Of a stretch of DNA of 64,000 nucleotides, positions 35,313 through 47,480 are shown one piece after another. Each line of letters begins with the position of its first letter. Position 1 is the stretch's first letter. Under the pieces are notes generated by a model. The model was not told where the DNA came from. It ran no database searches and worked only from the letters and a program-made list of their open reading frames with translations. Position numbers and translations under genes: made by a program. The stretch comes from Brassica napus. Taxonomy: Eukaryota > Streptophyta > Magnoliopsida > Brassicales > Brassicaceae. The DNA lies in contig NW_026014697.1 of NCBI RefSeq assembly GCF_020379485.1, forward strand, positions 124,001 to 188,000, given 5' to 3'.

Positions 35313-36799
35313 GGTACAAGAAGGTATAAATCTCGGAAAGGAAAGTAGGCAACTGGAGCGTCTGGAGCAGTGGGGCAGGATGGTGCTGAACAGACCGGAG
35401 TGTTACCAGCTGGAACCATTCCAACCACAGTGCTACCGGCTCTAGTGGAGCAGGTGGACAATGCAACCGGACTTCCAGTGGGTCCAACTCTTCCTACTGA
35501 GGTTAATGAAACTAATGTGGACGAGCAGCAAGAGCAAGTCCATGGAGACGATACTGGGTCGTCCAACGTTGGTGCTGAGAGTGGCCAGAATGTTGATGAA
35601 AACAATGTTCGGGTCACTGGTGCCGAGGAGGTCATTGAGCCGACCATAAGGGGCTTGGTGGAGGCTATGCAGATCATGGGAGCTCAGATAGCCTCCTTGA
35701 CACAGGCGTTCACACCATTGGTGAACTCGTCCGTGGGACAGGCTAATCCCCCGGTTCGGGTTGCTGCTGGAGTGGCTGATGTTGGTGCTGACCGTGTGGC
35801 TGAGGTGATTGAGATAGACCCACCGATCTGGCCAGTGCATGGTATGGACTACCTGAAGGTGCTGGAGCATATCTCCAAGTTGGGAACCAAACACTTTGCT
35901 GGAAGTGTTGATCCTATGGAGGCGGGCGAGTGGAGAACCAGGTTGGTTCGAAACTTCATGTCCACACGATGTCCTGAGGATTACAAGAAGGACATAGCAG
36001 TACACTTCATGGAGGGAGCTGCACATAATCGGTGGTTAGCTTTGGACAAGCGTACCAATGGTACCATTGAGCACTTTTCTGACTTTGAGGTTGAGTTCAA
36101 CCATAAGTACTTTCCTGCTGAGGCGTGGGATCGTTTGGAGTCCAAGTTCCTGGACTTGACTCAGGGACGGAGGACTGTTCGTGAGCAGAAGAAGAGTTCA
36201 ACCAACTCAGGAGGTATTTGGGAAGAGAACTAGAGGATGAGAAGGTTCAAGTCCAAAGGTTCAAGTCCGAAGGTTCATCCGAGGCCTAAGGGTGGAACTT
36301 CGAACCTACTGTTCTGTTTGTAAGTTCCACACGGTTTCTGAGTTGGTTGAGAGGATGGCCTTGCTGGAGACCAACCTCACCGAGGAGGGTAAGCAGAAGC
36401 TGAAGAGTGTGGTGGTATCCTCGGGTCAGAGTGGTGACAAGAAGGGGAAGAGGGACTCGACCGAGGAGGGTAAAACCTCAAGTGGTAGGTCAGAGTGCCC
36501 TAAGTGTGGTCGATACCACGGTGGAGAGTGCTGGAAGGCCATGGGTGCCTGTACTCGATGTGGTAAGATGGATCACTCAGCCAAGGATTGTCCAAGCCCG
36601 TTGGGTGAGTCCAGGACCTATCACCACTGCAGCCAGAAGGGCCACTACCGCAGGGATTGCCCTAAGTTGCAAGGCAACCAAAGTAAGGGACGTGGGGAGG
36701 CTAGCAGGCCAGTCCATGGATGAGGCCAGACCTCAACACCTCGTGTGTATGAGCTATCCAAGGATGTGGATGGGACTCAGCCTTTCCAAGCGATCAATG
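35313..36799 (+). pseudogene. gag of element E (capsid and zinc knuckles, broken)
   Basis: The frame begins with a basic stretch (TRRYKSRKGK) as in A and F, then a TAG at 35346. It runs on through the capsid region: YLKVLEHISKLGTKHF, WRTRLVRNF, FNHKYFPAEAWDRLESKF and LDLTQGRRTVRE. Near 36185 a deletion and frameshift occur, and 36240-36290 contains a local duplication of AAGGTTCAAGTCC. The frame recovers at about 36300 with two zinc-knuckle pairs (CPKCGRYHGGECW, CTRCGKMDHSAKDC, HHCSQKGHYRRDC). A TGA at 36721 precedes the conserved PRVYELSKD end. The last exon base is 36799. Confidence 0.85.
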
Positions 36800-36893
36800 G
36801 TAACATTCTAGACTACTACTTTTACAATTCCAGTAGAATTGCATGGTATGGAACCTAGGATGGATAGATATACTTTGATGGGTCTTGTGTAAG
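36800..36893 (+). other. Predicted gag-pol intron of element E (94 bp)
   Basis: Donor AATG|GTAACATT and acceptor GTGTAAG|GACC occupy the same places as in A and F. The interval contains an in-frame TAG. In this copy the joined frame is off by one base just after the acceptor, a later deletion by comparison with A. The intron remains although the leader intron of this element is gone. Confidence 0.65.
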
Positions 36894-37029
36894 GACCTTA
36901 AGTATTGGTGGTGTGGAAACACACACATTATTTGATACTGGAGCTACACATAGTTTTGTGAGTCCAAGTATGATAGGAAAAGGTTTGTTCCAGTATGGAA
37001 CATGGGATGGTCCTGAACGAGTGAGTGCG
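36894..37029 (+). pseudogene. Protease segment of element E (5' part of pol)
   Basis: It shows GGVETHTLFDTGATHSFVSPSM with the catalytic DTG. The frame is cut at 37030 by the solo LTR and continues at 40134. The GTGCG bases at 37025-37029 are duplicated at 40129-40133. Confidence 0.85.
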
Positions 37030-40000
37030 TGTAAGACCCGATCCCGGCTGACTAGGTCGCGGTCGATGCCTCACGTCGCTCAGTCCATACCTGGACCGAA
37101 CCTCTAAAAATTTTGCCCTTTATTTAAAATATCGCCCATTGGCAAGGGCTAACTCAGATCCTAGCTCAAGACTACCTTAATCATTCCCTAGCTAGAACCT
37201 TTCAACTTATGCACAGCGGAATAGTATCTACTTAACCATTGGTCTAAAACCAATCTAACACTTGCCTGGTCAGATCACCTCAGCTACTGGTCAGTAAACA
37301 CAACTGCCAGCTAGCTCCAAGGTCGATCCTGAACCTAGACCAAGTCATACAATCAGAAGTTCCGTTCCCCTAAGCCATTCTATCTAGATCTATGTAACAT
37401 TGACAGATCATACCTTTGCCACATTCCCGGAGCTTGTTAGCTCATTGGCCCAGCTACTGTAGCTGAAGGAACTCGTAAACTAGATGATCGAGCTGTCACA
37501 CTCGAAGTGAGCTAGGACCGAGCTATGGCCAGCTGCCATATACTGCGTCCCGCTCCTTTACACACACAAAACAACTCCCTTAGGTACTTAGTCATTCAGC
37601 CAACCATCCCCACAGACATAAGTAACCCTTGAGAAGTCTTCAAACAGCTAAGGACATGCATCTGGCCCTTACCGGCTCATGCACTGTCCCACATCCTTTT
37701 TGCCTTATAAACTTATGATACTAAGTCCAGCTCATGGACTAACAATGCCCATCAGATCCTGAGTCAATCAACCAACCACCCCACATGACTCAGAACTGAT
37801 GAGTCTTCATACTTCCTAATCAGTCATGGAACAATGTCCCACTGAACCTGATTAGTGTTGCTCTTACCACCGGTGCATCCTTTGATCAATCAGATCAGAC
37901 ACCTTGATCCATCATCCAAGGATCAGGTCGTCCATCCTTGCCCATGATCAGAGCACACACGGCCTGCCTTACCAACACCAAGGTTGATAACCAGCAATTC
38001 CTTATGATCAATATCATAAGTGACAATATGTTCCAGCACACAAACATATGATCAGATATCCTAACACAAGGATCTGACCCCAATATGCCCTCAGGTGCAA
38101 TTTCGACTGCAAGCAAACCTGCTCCAAAAATCAATTAAAATTCATGACAATTCATGATAAATCATATCTAAGAGAATGGTCCAATCAGATTTCCCAGAAC
38201 CGGCCTCCATCCCATAGATCTCGGCCAAGATCAGCCAAACCGGACCAAGGGACCATCTCTAAATCAATCCCTAAAAACTCATTAGGATTCATGATAATTC
38301 ATGATAAATCTTAACTAAGAGAATGGTCAAGTCAGAATTCCAAGAACCAATCTCGATCCTATGGATCTCGAACTAGAACAGCCCCACCGGCCACCTTGAC
38401 CATCTCGTAATCAATCAGATAAAAATCCCCAATACCATGATAATTCATGATAATTCACCACTAAGAGGATTCCAAAGTCAGATCGCCATAAATCCATCAG
38501 GAAGTAGGAGATCCGGACTTAGCTGCCAAACCAAGGCCATGGAGGGTTCTTCTGAACCGGCCAAGCCATGGTTCAGTGCTACTATGTCTAATCATCAATC
38601 TCAATCATAATAAGAAGAAATAATATGATTAATAATCATAAAACAGAGTAAGGTGTAACTGCAGGACCAGATCAGCCCATAGTGTACCGGACTATGTCCA
38701 ATGGTCTGCAGTCCCCACCTGTTACCTCATCAGGGGCGTCCATGCTCCTCCTAGCACGCCGTCATCAAACCCTTATCACATACTTCCAGTATTGATAAGA
38801 TCTAACCATGGTTCGTGCCCATCACTCCTTCCATGGAACTTCCATGAAACCAGTTTCTATACTGCATCCATCTTCAAGGCTGTTCATGCCTTTGAGAGTG
38901 GAGTCAAGCCTTCCCCCTTCTCTCCTAACCAATTGCGTGTGTTCCCAAGACACAGAGGAAGCCTTAGACATGATCATCCATGATCAATCACCATCCAAAG
39001 GTCGTGCATCACTTCCCTCTTTTTTCCCCATGAAACTGCTTTCCACACCAATCTCCCTTTAAGGCTGCATTGGCCCTTGGGAATGGATTCCGGCCAACTC
39101 CCTCCTTTCCTCACCATTTGCGTGTGTTCACAGGCTCCAGATAAGGCTTTGGGTGTTGTCAACAATGATCAAAACCGTTCAGAGGGTCGTTCTCAACTTC
39201 CCCCTTGATCTGCCCCAAAACTGTCTCTTTATGGGCTTCACACCACCATGGGTCTTGGATTGGGAATCCGACCAACTCTCTGTATTTTTCTCTGGATTCT
39301 TTGTGTTTCAGGGTGTAGAAGGAAGCCCTGGCGTGCCTGCAAAGGCACGGACTTGCCTTCCTTATATAGGAGAAGGGGTGGTTACTTCTTAACCATTGCA
39401 TCCCTTCGGTATCATTTCTGGCCATTGATTTAATCAATGGTACAGATTGCACCCTTTCGCCTATGGCAGTTACCACACGCCCTGGAACTGCCAAACCACT
39501 CCTGGACAAGTCCAAACAAGGCCCAGACTGATTGCCCACGCCCATGACCCAACCACAAGAGCCCTCCAGCCCATTGGTACACATGGGTCATCCACATGGC
39601 CTTGTCACTGTCCAGACTCGAACCAACTGCCCAAGACTCGAACACTCAGTCCAGCTGAGTTGAGCTAATCCCCAGCTGACCCAGCTGAGTGAGCTAGTCC
39701 ATCTAGCTCAGGGAGCTGACACACTCTTCAGTGAGCAACACTGAGCTGCACTACTCTTCACTTAGCTGGTCGAGCTTGCTTACCGCACCGCCCAGCTGCC
39801 ATACTCTTAGTACAGCTTCTTTCCTTTATCTTCTTCAATCCTTCTATGTCCCTTGGTCAATTTCCTGACCTAGACTTAGTTTTCCCATGATCCATTCTGA
39901 TCACTCACTTCATCGAGCTTCACCTGGATCTTGTCCAGCTACCAGCTCGCTTGTCCAGCTCTTTTGAGCTTGTCTCCTTCTTGGATTAGCTATGCCTTAG

Positions 40001-40128
40001 CTTCCTGATGCCCTTAACCTTACCTTCAGGCCATGATATACTTGTCTTTAGGTCATATGACCTGACTGGTGCGTTTCCTCGCACCGCAGTCCGTCCAGAC
40101 GATCCTATCCAGGATCGGGGACATGACA
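37030..40128 (-). mobile_element. Solo LTR in the protease region of E (3.1 kb, minus sense)
   Basis: It runs from TGTAAGACCCGATCC to GGGGACATGACA with perfect GTGCG duplications. It is close to an inverted copy of solo LTR C: ORF translations such as the 79-residue frame at 37895-38134 differ from 24411-24650 by only one residue. No internal genes are present. The AGCTG-rich U3 is at about 39640-39990 and the TATA sequence (CTTATATAG) near 39360. Confidence 0.92.
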
Positions 40129-40133
40129 GTGCG

Positions 40134-43100
40134 GCCGGAGGGCAAGTTATGAACTCACTCGGTCTGGTTAAGGACATCCCTGTGGTGATCTTGGATAGGC
40201 CGATGCCTATAGATCTGATTGTTGTCCCCCTCAAGCCTCATGAAGTGATCTTGGGCATGGACTGGTTGGGAAAGTATCGGGCAACTCTAGATTGTCACCG
40301 GGGAAGGGTGCAACTTGAGAACGAGTTTGGACCCCCGATTAAGTACCATGGAATCAAGCCAACCTCTTGTAGTTTGGTGGTTTCAGCAGTCCAAGTAGAA
40401 CGGATACTTGGAAATGGTTGTGAGGCCTTTTTGGCTACCATTTACACTGATGAGGTTGTAGGGGCCTGTGACCCAGAGGGTATACCGTTGGTTCGGGAAT
40501 TTCAGGATGTGTTTGGGGCACTACAGGGCATTCCCCCTGATAGGGCTGACCCATTCATCATTGAATTGGAACCTGGAACGGCCCCATTATCAAAAAGTCC
40601 ATATAGAATGGCACCAGCTGAGATGGCAGAGCTGAAGAAGCAACTTGAGGAGTTGCTTGAGAAGGGGTTCATACGCCCTAGTGTATCACCTTGGGGAGCA
40701 CCAGTCCTATTTGTTAAGAAAAAGGATGGTAGCTTTAGGTTGTGCATTGATTATAGGGGTTTGAACAGGGTGACTGTGAAGAACAAGTACCCTTTACCCA
40801 GAATTGATGAGTTGTTGGATCAACTCCGTGGAGCCAAGTGGTTCTCCAAGATTGACCTGGCCTCTGGGTATCATCAGATCCCCATTGCACCAGATGATGT
40901 GAGGAAGACAGCATTCCGAACTAGGTATGGCCACTATGAGTTTGTGGTTATGCCGTTCGGACTGACCAATGCACCTGCTGCATTCATGAAGATGATGAAC
41001 GGCATCTTCAGGGAATACTTGGACGAGTTTGTGATCATCTTCATTGATGATATACTCGTGTATTCCAAGACAAAGGAGGACCATGAAAGACACCTTAGGG
41101 CGGTGTTGGGCCGCCTGAGAGAACAGAAGCTCTTTGCTAAGCTAAGCAAGTGTAGTTTCTGGCAGAAGAGCATTGGGTTCCTTGGACATGTGGTGTCTGA
41201 TAAAGGAGTCTCACTGAATCAAGATAAGATCAAATGTATCCAGGAATGGCCACATCCAAAGAATGCTACGGAAGTTAGAAGCTTCTTAGGGTTGTCTGGT
41301 TATTACAGGAAATATGTCAAGGGGTTCTCCAGCATAGCTCAACCTATGACTAAGCTGACAGGCAAGGACGTGAGGTTCACATGGTCTAAGGAGTGTGCGA
41401 AAAGTTTTGTAGCACTCAAGAACATGTTGACTAATGCACCTGTCCTGGTGTTGCCTGAGGCTGATCAGCCTTAAGTGGTGTATACGGATGCGTCCATAAC
41501 CGGTCTTGGTTGTGTATTGACACAACATAGGAAGGTGATAGCCTATGCTTCCCGACAGCTAAGGAAGCATGAGGGTAACTATCCGACCCATGATTTGGAG
41601 ATGGCTGCAGTAGTATTTGCATTAAAGATATGGAGATCATATCTTTATGGTGCCAGGGTGCAAATACTCACAGACCATAAGAGCTTGAAGTACATATTCA
41701 CTCAGCCTGAGTTAAACTTAAGGCAGAGGAGATGGATGGAGTTTGTTGCAGATTATGATCTGGACATAGCTTATCATCCTGGGAAAGCTAACCTAGTGGC
41801 TGATGCTTTGAGCCGCAGAAGGGCTGAAGTGTCATCTGAGAGGGAGGCGGATGAACTGGAAGGGATGATCAGGTCCTTGAACCTCAACACCTTGGTTGGT
41901 TCAGATGAGCTATTGGGGTTGGAGGCAGTGAACCAGGCCGATCTCCTGACCAGGATCAGGCAAGCACGGGGCCTGGATGAAAATCTAAAGAAGGTAGCCG
42001 CCAATGACAAGACCGAGTACCAGATAACTGACAATGGTACCATCTTGGTCAATGGGAGGGTCAGTGTTCCTAATGATAAGGAACTCAAAGAAGAGATTAT
42101 GAGACAGGCTCATAAGTCTAAGTTTTCAGTTCATCCTGGACTGAACAAGATGTATAGGGATCTGAAAAGGTACTACCATTGGGTGAGGATGAAATCTGAT
42201 GTTGCAGAGTGGGTGGCTAAGTGTCCCACTTGTCAACTGGTGAAGGCAGAACATCAGGTTCCCAGTGGTCTACTTCAGAACCTACCCATACCAGAATGGA
42301 AATGGGATCACATCACTACCAGGAATAAGAAAGATGCAGTATGGGTTGTGGTTGATCGGCTGACCAAGTCCGCTCATTTCCTGCCTATCAAGAAAGGGGA
42401 TGGGTTCGACCGGATTGTGCAAGTGTACCTAGACGAGGTAGTGAGGTTGCATGGTGTTCCAGCAAGCATTGTCTCGGACAGGGATCCAAGATTTACATAT
42501 TATTTCTGGCAGGCTTTCCAAAAGGCCTTGGGAACCAGAGTGAATATGAGCACATCTTATCATCCTCAGACGGATGGGCAGTCTGAAAGGACAATCCAAA
42601 CCTTGGAGGATATGCTCAGGGCGTGTGTGTTAGACTGGGGAGAGTCTTGGGAAAAACACTTACCCTTAGTGGAGTTTGCTTACAACAACAGCTTCCATAC
42701 AAGCATTGGTATGTCGCCATATGAGGCTTTGTATGGTAGGCCGTGCAGGACACCCCTATGCTGGACCCAAGTGGGGGAGCGTAGCATGTTGGGTCCTGAG
42801 ATTGTAGAACAGACAACTGAGAAGATCAGGATGGTCAAAGAGAAGATGAAAGAGGCGCAGGACCGCCAAAAGAGCTATGCAGACAAGCGTAGGAAACATC
42901 TTGAGTTTGAGGTCAATGACCTGGTGTATCTCAAGATGATTACCTTTAAGGGTAGGACCAGGGTTTCTGGACGAAAGAAACTGGATCCTAGGTACTTGGG
43001 TCCATTCAGGATCATAGAGAGAGTGGGTGCAGTGGCATACAAGTTGGACTTCCCATCAGCAATGGATGCATACCACAATATGTTCCATGTATCCCAACTC

Positions 43101-43418
43101 CAGAAATGCTTGTCTGAACAAGACATTGTCTTGCCCGAGATTCCTGCTGACCTTGGTAAGGACCTGGCTTTGGAAACCTTGCCGGTTCGGATTATGGATC
43201 GGTCAGAGAAAGCTATGAGAAAGAAGACAGTTCCCATGATCAAAGTGGTGTGGGATTACAACGGTAAAGACCTCATCACTTGGGAAACAGAAGCAAAAAT
43301 GAAAGCTATGTATCCGGATTGGTACAGACAATTTCTTCCTGAGGAAACACTTAACATGGATTTGAGGACGAATCCCAAGTTAGTGGGGGAGACTTGTCAT
43401 GTCCCCGATCCTAGATAG
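40134..43418 (+). pseudogene. pol of element E: RT, RNase H, integrase, chromodomain-like tail
   Basis: This is the best-preserved pol here: one frame interrupted by a single TAA at 41472-41474, where the other copies have a Tyr codon before VVYTDAS. RT has [22 protein letters not shown] and FIDD; RNase H has YTDAS and LTDHKSLKY. The integrase zinc finger is intact ([15 protein letters not shown]). A 27-base in-frame deletion removes the MDFVTGFPT segment with the first catalytic Asp of integrase. The later SDRD and SERTIQ motifs remain. The tail has [20 protein letters not shown], a chromodomain-like segment. The stop (43416-43418) lies 24 bases inside the LTR. Confidence 0.93.
43382..43394 (+). 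other. Polypurine tract of element E
   Basis: AGTGGGGGAGACT immediately precedes the LTR start TGTCATG at 43395. It is nearly the same as the tracts of A and of the truncated element at 26543-26554. Confidence 0.8.
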
Positions 43419-44154
43419 GATCGCCCGGACGGGCCATGGTGCGGGGAGACGCACCAGTCAGGTCATTAGACCTTGAGACAAGCGTATCATGGCCCTGAAT
43501 GAAGGTTAAGGGCATCAGTCAGCTGAGACTTAACCACGATACGATGGAAACAAGGGTAAAGGAGTTGAGTGAGTGTTTAGGCAGCTGGACGAGTGTTGGT
43601 TTGAGTTCAATCAGCTCGGTTCAGCTAGTATTCAGTTCACCATGATCTGTTCAGCTCACAGGAGCTGGTGGACTAGCTCACTCAGCTGGGAACAGCTGGA
43701 GGTCAGCTCAATCCGGTGAACGGTGCGTTCTGGTTCGGATCAGTGTGGACGAGTCCGGGACGGTTACTGGGTGAGCCGTTGGTCCGGGTGCAGGACGGTT
43801 CGACCAAATTGGTCTTAGGCTTGGGACAGGGAGTGGGCAAGCTTCCAGAGTGTGAGCTGAGGCTCAGTGATCGATTTGTCAAAGGAAGAAAATGGGAGAA
43901 ACCGCCAATGGGCGGTTATGGGACGGTTATGGGACGGTTATGGGACGGTTTTGGGAAGAAGGGATGTGATTTTTGGTAACTGTTCGCCCAGGCGGTTGGG
44001 GACAGTTTAAGTCGTCCTCTCTCTCTCATTTCTGCCATTCTGGTCGATTTTTACTCACTTTCACACAGAGAGAAACACAGAGAAAATTCAAGAGAGAAAG
44101 AAAGACACAAACCTTGGATTGGCCGATTTGATCCAAGAGATTGTTCTTGAGTGT
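43395..44154 (+). mobile_element. 3' LTR of element E, first part (continues at 61776-62308)
   Basis: The LTR starts TGTCATGTCCCCGATCC and is cut at 44154 by element F. It resumes at 61776 after the duplicated AGTGT and ends GATCAGGTCTTACA at 62308, about 1.29 kb in all. The second part holds the exon-1 ATG (61807) and splice donor (61884|61885), which the 5' copy lacks beyond the junction. At 43910-43955 a 12-bp unit (TATGGGACGGTT) is repeated three to four times. Confidence 0.9.
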
Positions 44155-46132
44155 TGTAAGACCCGTTCCTGGTCTCTTGACCCAACTGGATACGAATGCT
44201 TACTTATTAATTTCTTTGCTTGTTTGATCCATTTTAAGTCTTTTATTTGCTAAGTCATATTCGAATATGAGGTTCATAAACAAAGGAACAGATTGCACAG
44301 CGGAATAACAATGTATAAACTTTGTATTACTTAGAAACATGAGATTCAATACACAACTTCTTAACAATCTCATAGACAATCACTAGTTCATCCCTAGTAT
44401 CATCTAACCACACGTTACACAGCCTCTCACTGACCGAGCCTTCACGGCTCCTTGGCTTGACCAGAACCATCCTTAGTTCCTGAAACCATAACCAGATAAG
44501 CATTAATCATAACCGAGAATAGAACGGATTGATTCTACAATGCTTGGCTTGGTTCCTAGAACTTAGATAAACCTCAGTCAACATAATCATAAAACGTATG
44601 GACCTACCTACCGTATCCTAAGTCATTCAACCAACCACCCCTTGACTTAGAATCAGATAGATAGTCCAGAATAGATGACAGAACACACGAACAGATCCGG
44701 ATCGTCCCCAAGGACCAATCCGTCAAACCGGATAGAATCTAGGTGCGACCGGCCAATGGAGTCCGGCTCGATGGCCCAACGGACTCCCTTACCTGATCCG
44801 GCCTTAGGCCTGGATCCAATCGGCCAAGTAAGCCTCAAGCCTAATCTGGAAGGCTTAGCAACCGGTCAGACCTTGCGACTCTACCTTGGCTTAGACAAAC
44901 CGTGACCTTGTCTTGACTAGACAAGCCATAGGCTGATCCATAAGGATCGGTCCTAACCTGTCCCGAAAGACACCGTTTGGAACATGTACCCTTTGGCCAT
45001 TCGTGCCTCTTGGACACTCGTGACTCTTGACAACTCATGCCCTTTGGGTCATTCCCAACCGTTCGTCCTAACCGCCCAGTCTTGGTGCGATCGGATCATC
45101 CCACTAACCGACCCGTGTCTAGGCTAGCGGTTTGATTATGTTCGGCCAAAGCCTAGGGACGTGTCCCTTGGACTCAACCAACACAACCTTTCGTGTTTAA
45201 CCAGAGAGAAGAGAATAGAAACGAATTGAAACAGATAAGGAGAGCCGGATGGGACTTAGGAACCGAGCAGAGCCGCGGTGTGGTCGCATGGACCGTCCGT
45301 TCGGTCTGATGGAGCCACGGCCCATCACATACCTTGTGAACCACGTCTGGGTTCTCCATGCTCTTCTCCTTGTCTGGATCTCCCATTCTTGACCGGAGTT
45401 AGTTCTCAAACGATCAGAGTCGCCGGAACACAACACCACCACAATCGGCCTTTCTCTTGGCCGGAACTCTCTCTTTCTCTCTTTCTTTCTCTCTACGGTT
45501 TCTCTGAGTATTTTACTCTGGAATTGGATAATGAAATCGACCAGAGAGCCCCCATATTTATAGAAAATGAGGGGGTAAGTCTTGCCCCACGAACAGGCAT
45601 GACTTGCTAGCGAATGGGCACCATCGGCCAAGGGTTGTCCCCTTTCGGCCACTTGCATCCCTTCGCCCTTTCTGATTGGGTTTGGGGTCGGCCACAAGCC
45701 CAACCCACGCCCAAAGCCTCCTGGACTTAGCCCATGGCCTTGTCCTAAGACCCAACTGCCCATGGCCTCATGGCCGGACCTCACAGCCCGCCACTGACCC
45801 GGACCCGGACCATCGGCCTAAAGCCCGGACAGTCCGTCTAGCTGAGATGAGCTGACTCTCAGCTGCCTCAGCTGAGTGAGCTAGTAGTCCAGCTAGTGGA
45901 GATGACCTAGTAGGGACTGAGCTGGAGTGAACTGAACCTAGCTTCCTTGAGCTGGCCGAGCTACTCGTCCACTTCGTCCAGCTACCGTCTTACTCCTCCT
46001 AGCTGTCTCTTAGCTTGTATAAGGTTAAGTCTAAGTTTCCTTATGTCCTTAACCTTCGTCCTAGGACTGGCTTGCACGTTTCCTCGAACCATGGCCGTCC
46101 CAACAATCCTACTCAGGATTGGGGGCGTGACA
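44155..46132 (-). mobile_element. 3' LTR of element F
   Basis: This 1978-bp LTR runs from TGTAAGACCCGTTCC to GGGGGCGTGACA. It keeps the TATA box (45554-45562) and the LTR-encoded exon with ATG at 45386 and donor at 45333/45332. It is followed on the minus-strand 5' side by the polypurine tract (AGGGGGGAGACT). Confidence 0.9.
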
Positions 46133-47331
46133 AGTCTCCCCCCTTGGGATGGATTCGTCCTCGAATCCGAATCGAATGCTTCCTCGGAAACAAACTGATC
46201 CAACCACTCTGGGTACTCTGCTTTCATTCTAGCTTCGGTTTTCCAAGTGATTATATCTTGACCATTACAGTCCCAGACGACCTTGACCATCTGGACCGTC
46301 TTCTTCCTTGTTGCTTTTTCCATCCTATCTATGATTCGAACTGGTCTTGTTTCCAAGGTTAGGTTCTTACTAAGATCGTCTGGAATGGCAGGAAGAGCGA
46401 TGTCTTGGTCCGTCAAACATTTCTGAAGTTGGGAGACGTGGAACACATTATGGAATGCGTCCATCTTAGCCGGCAATTCCAACTTATAGGCCACCATCCC
46501 AACTCTTTCAATGACCTTGAATGGCCCCAAGTATCTTGGATCTAACTTCCGTCTTCCGGAGATCCGGACTCGTCCTTTGAAGGTAATCATTTTGAGATAC
46601 ACCAAGTCACCTACTTGGAACTCGAGATCTTTCCTTCTTCGATCTGCATAGTTCTTTTGGCGGTCTTGTGCCTGTCTCATCTTATCCCTCAAGAACTTGA
46701 TCTTTTCGGTTGTCTCTTTGACAATCTCCGGACCAATCATGCTGCGTTCCCCAACTTGGGTCCAGCATAAGGGTGTCCTGCATGGACGCCCATACAGAGC
46801 TTCTTATAGCGACATGCCAATACTACTATGGAAGCTATTGTTGTAAGCAAATTCTACCAGAGGTAGATGTTTCTCCCAGGAATCACCCCAGTCTAGAACA
46901 CATGCTCGCAACATATCTTCCAATGTCTGGATCGTACGTTCAGACTGTCCATCCGTCTGTGGGTGATAGGCTGTACTCATGTTCACTCTTGTTCCTAAAG
47001 CTTTTTGGAAAGCCTTCCAGAAGTAAGATGTGAACCTTGAATCCCTATCTGATACTATGCTTGCCGGCACACCATGTAGTCGGCTGATCTCATCAATGTA
47101 CTTACGTACAATCTGATCTACCCTATCCGACTTTTTGATAGCCAGGATGTGTGCTGATTTGGTTAGGCGATCAACCACAACCCAAACCGCATCTTTCTTA
47201 TTCCTCGTGGTAGGGAACCCAGTCACAAAGTCCATTGTGATGTGATCCCATTTCCATTCTGGAATAGGCAAGCTTTGTAATAACCCACTAGGCACTTGAT
47301 GTTCTGCTTTGATGAGTTAGCAAGTGGAACA
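45982..47331 (-). pseudogene. pol of element F, 3' part: integrase and chromodomain-like tail
   Basis: The integrase continues from 55910 across element I. The core shows [22 protein letters not shown] and SERTIQ, so all three catalytic acidic residues are present. Stops occur right after the zinc-finger Cys pair (CAA to TAA near 47317) and near 46805 (within MSPYEALYG). The tail holds [18 protein letters not shown] and KVVWDCNGQDIITWKTEARM. The frame runs about 50 codons into the 3' LTR before ending at 45982. Confidence 0.9.
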
Positions 47332-47480
47332 TGTTGGGGTCAAAAACGGTTACGACAAATTTAACATTAAAAACGTCCGAGGAAGAAAATAAGAATTCTT
47401 CCGAAGAGTACTTTTCGAAATAGATTCTTCCTTACGAAAAAGCTTTACGGAAGAAAGAATCGAGATGTCCGACGAAAGCC

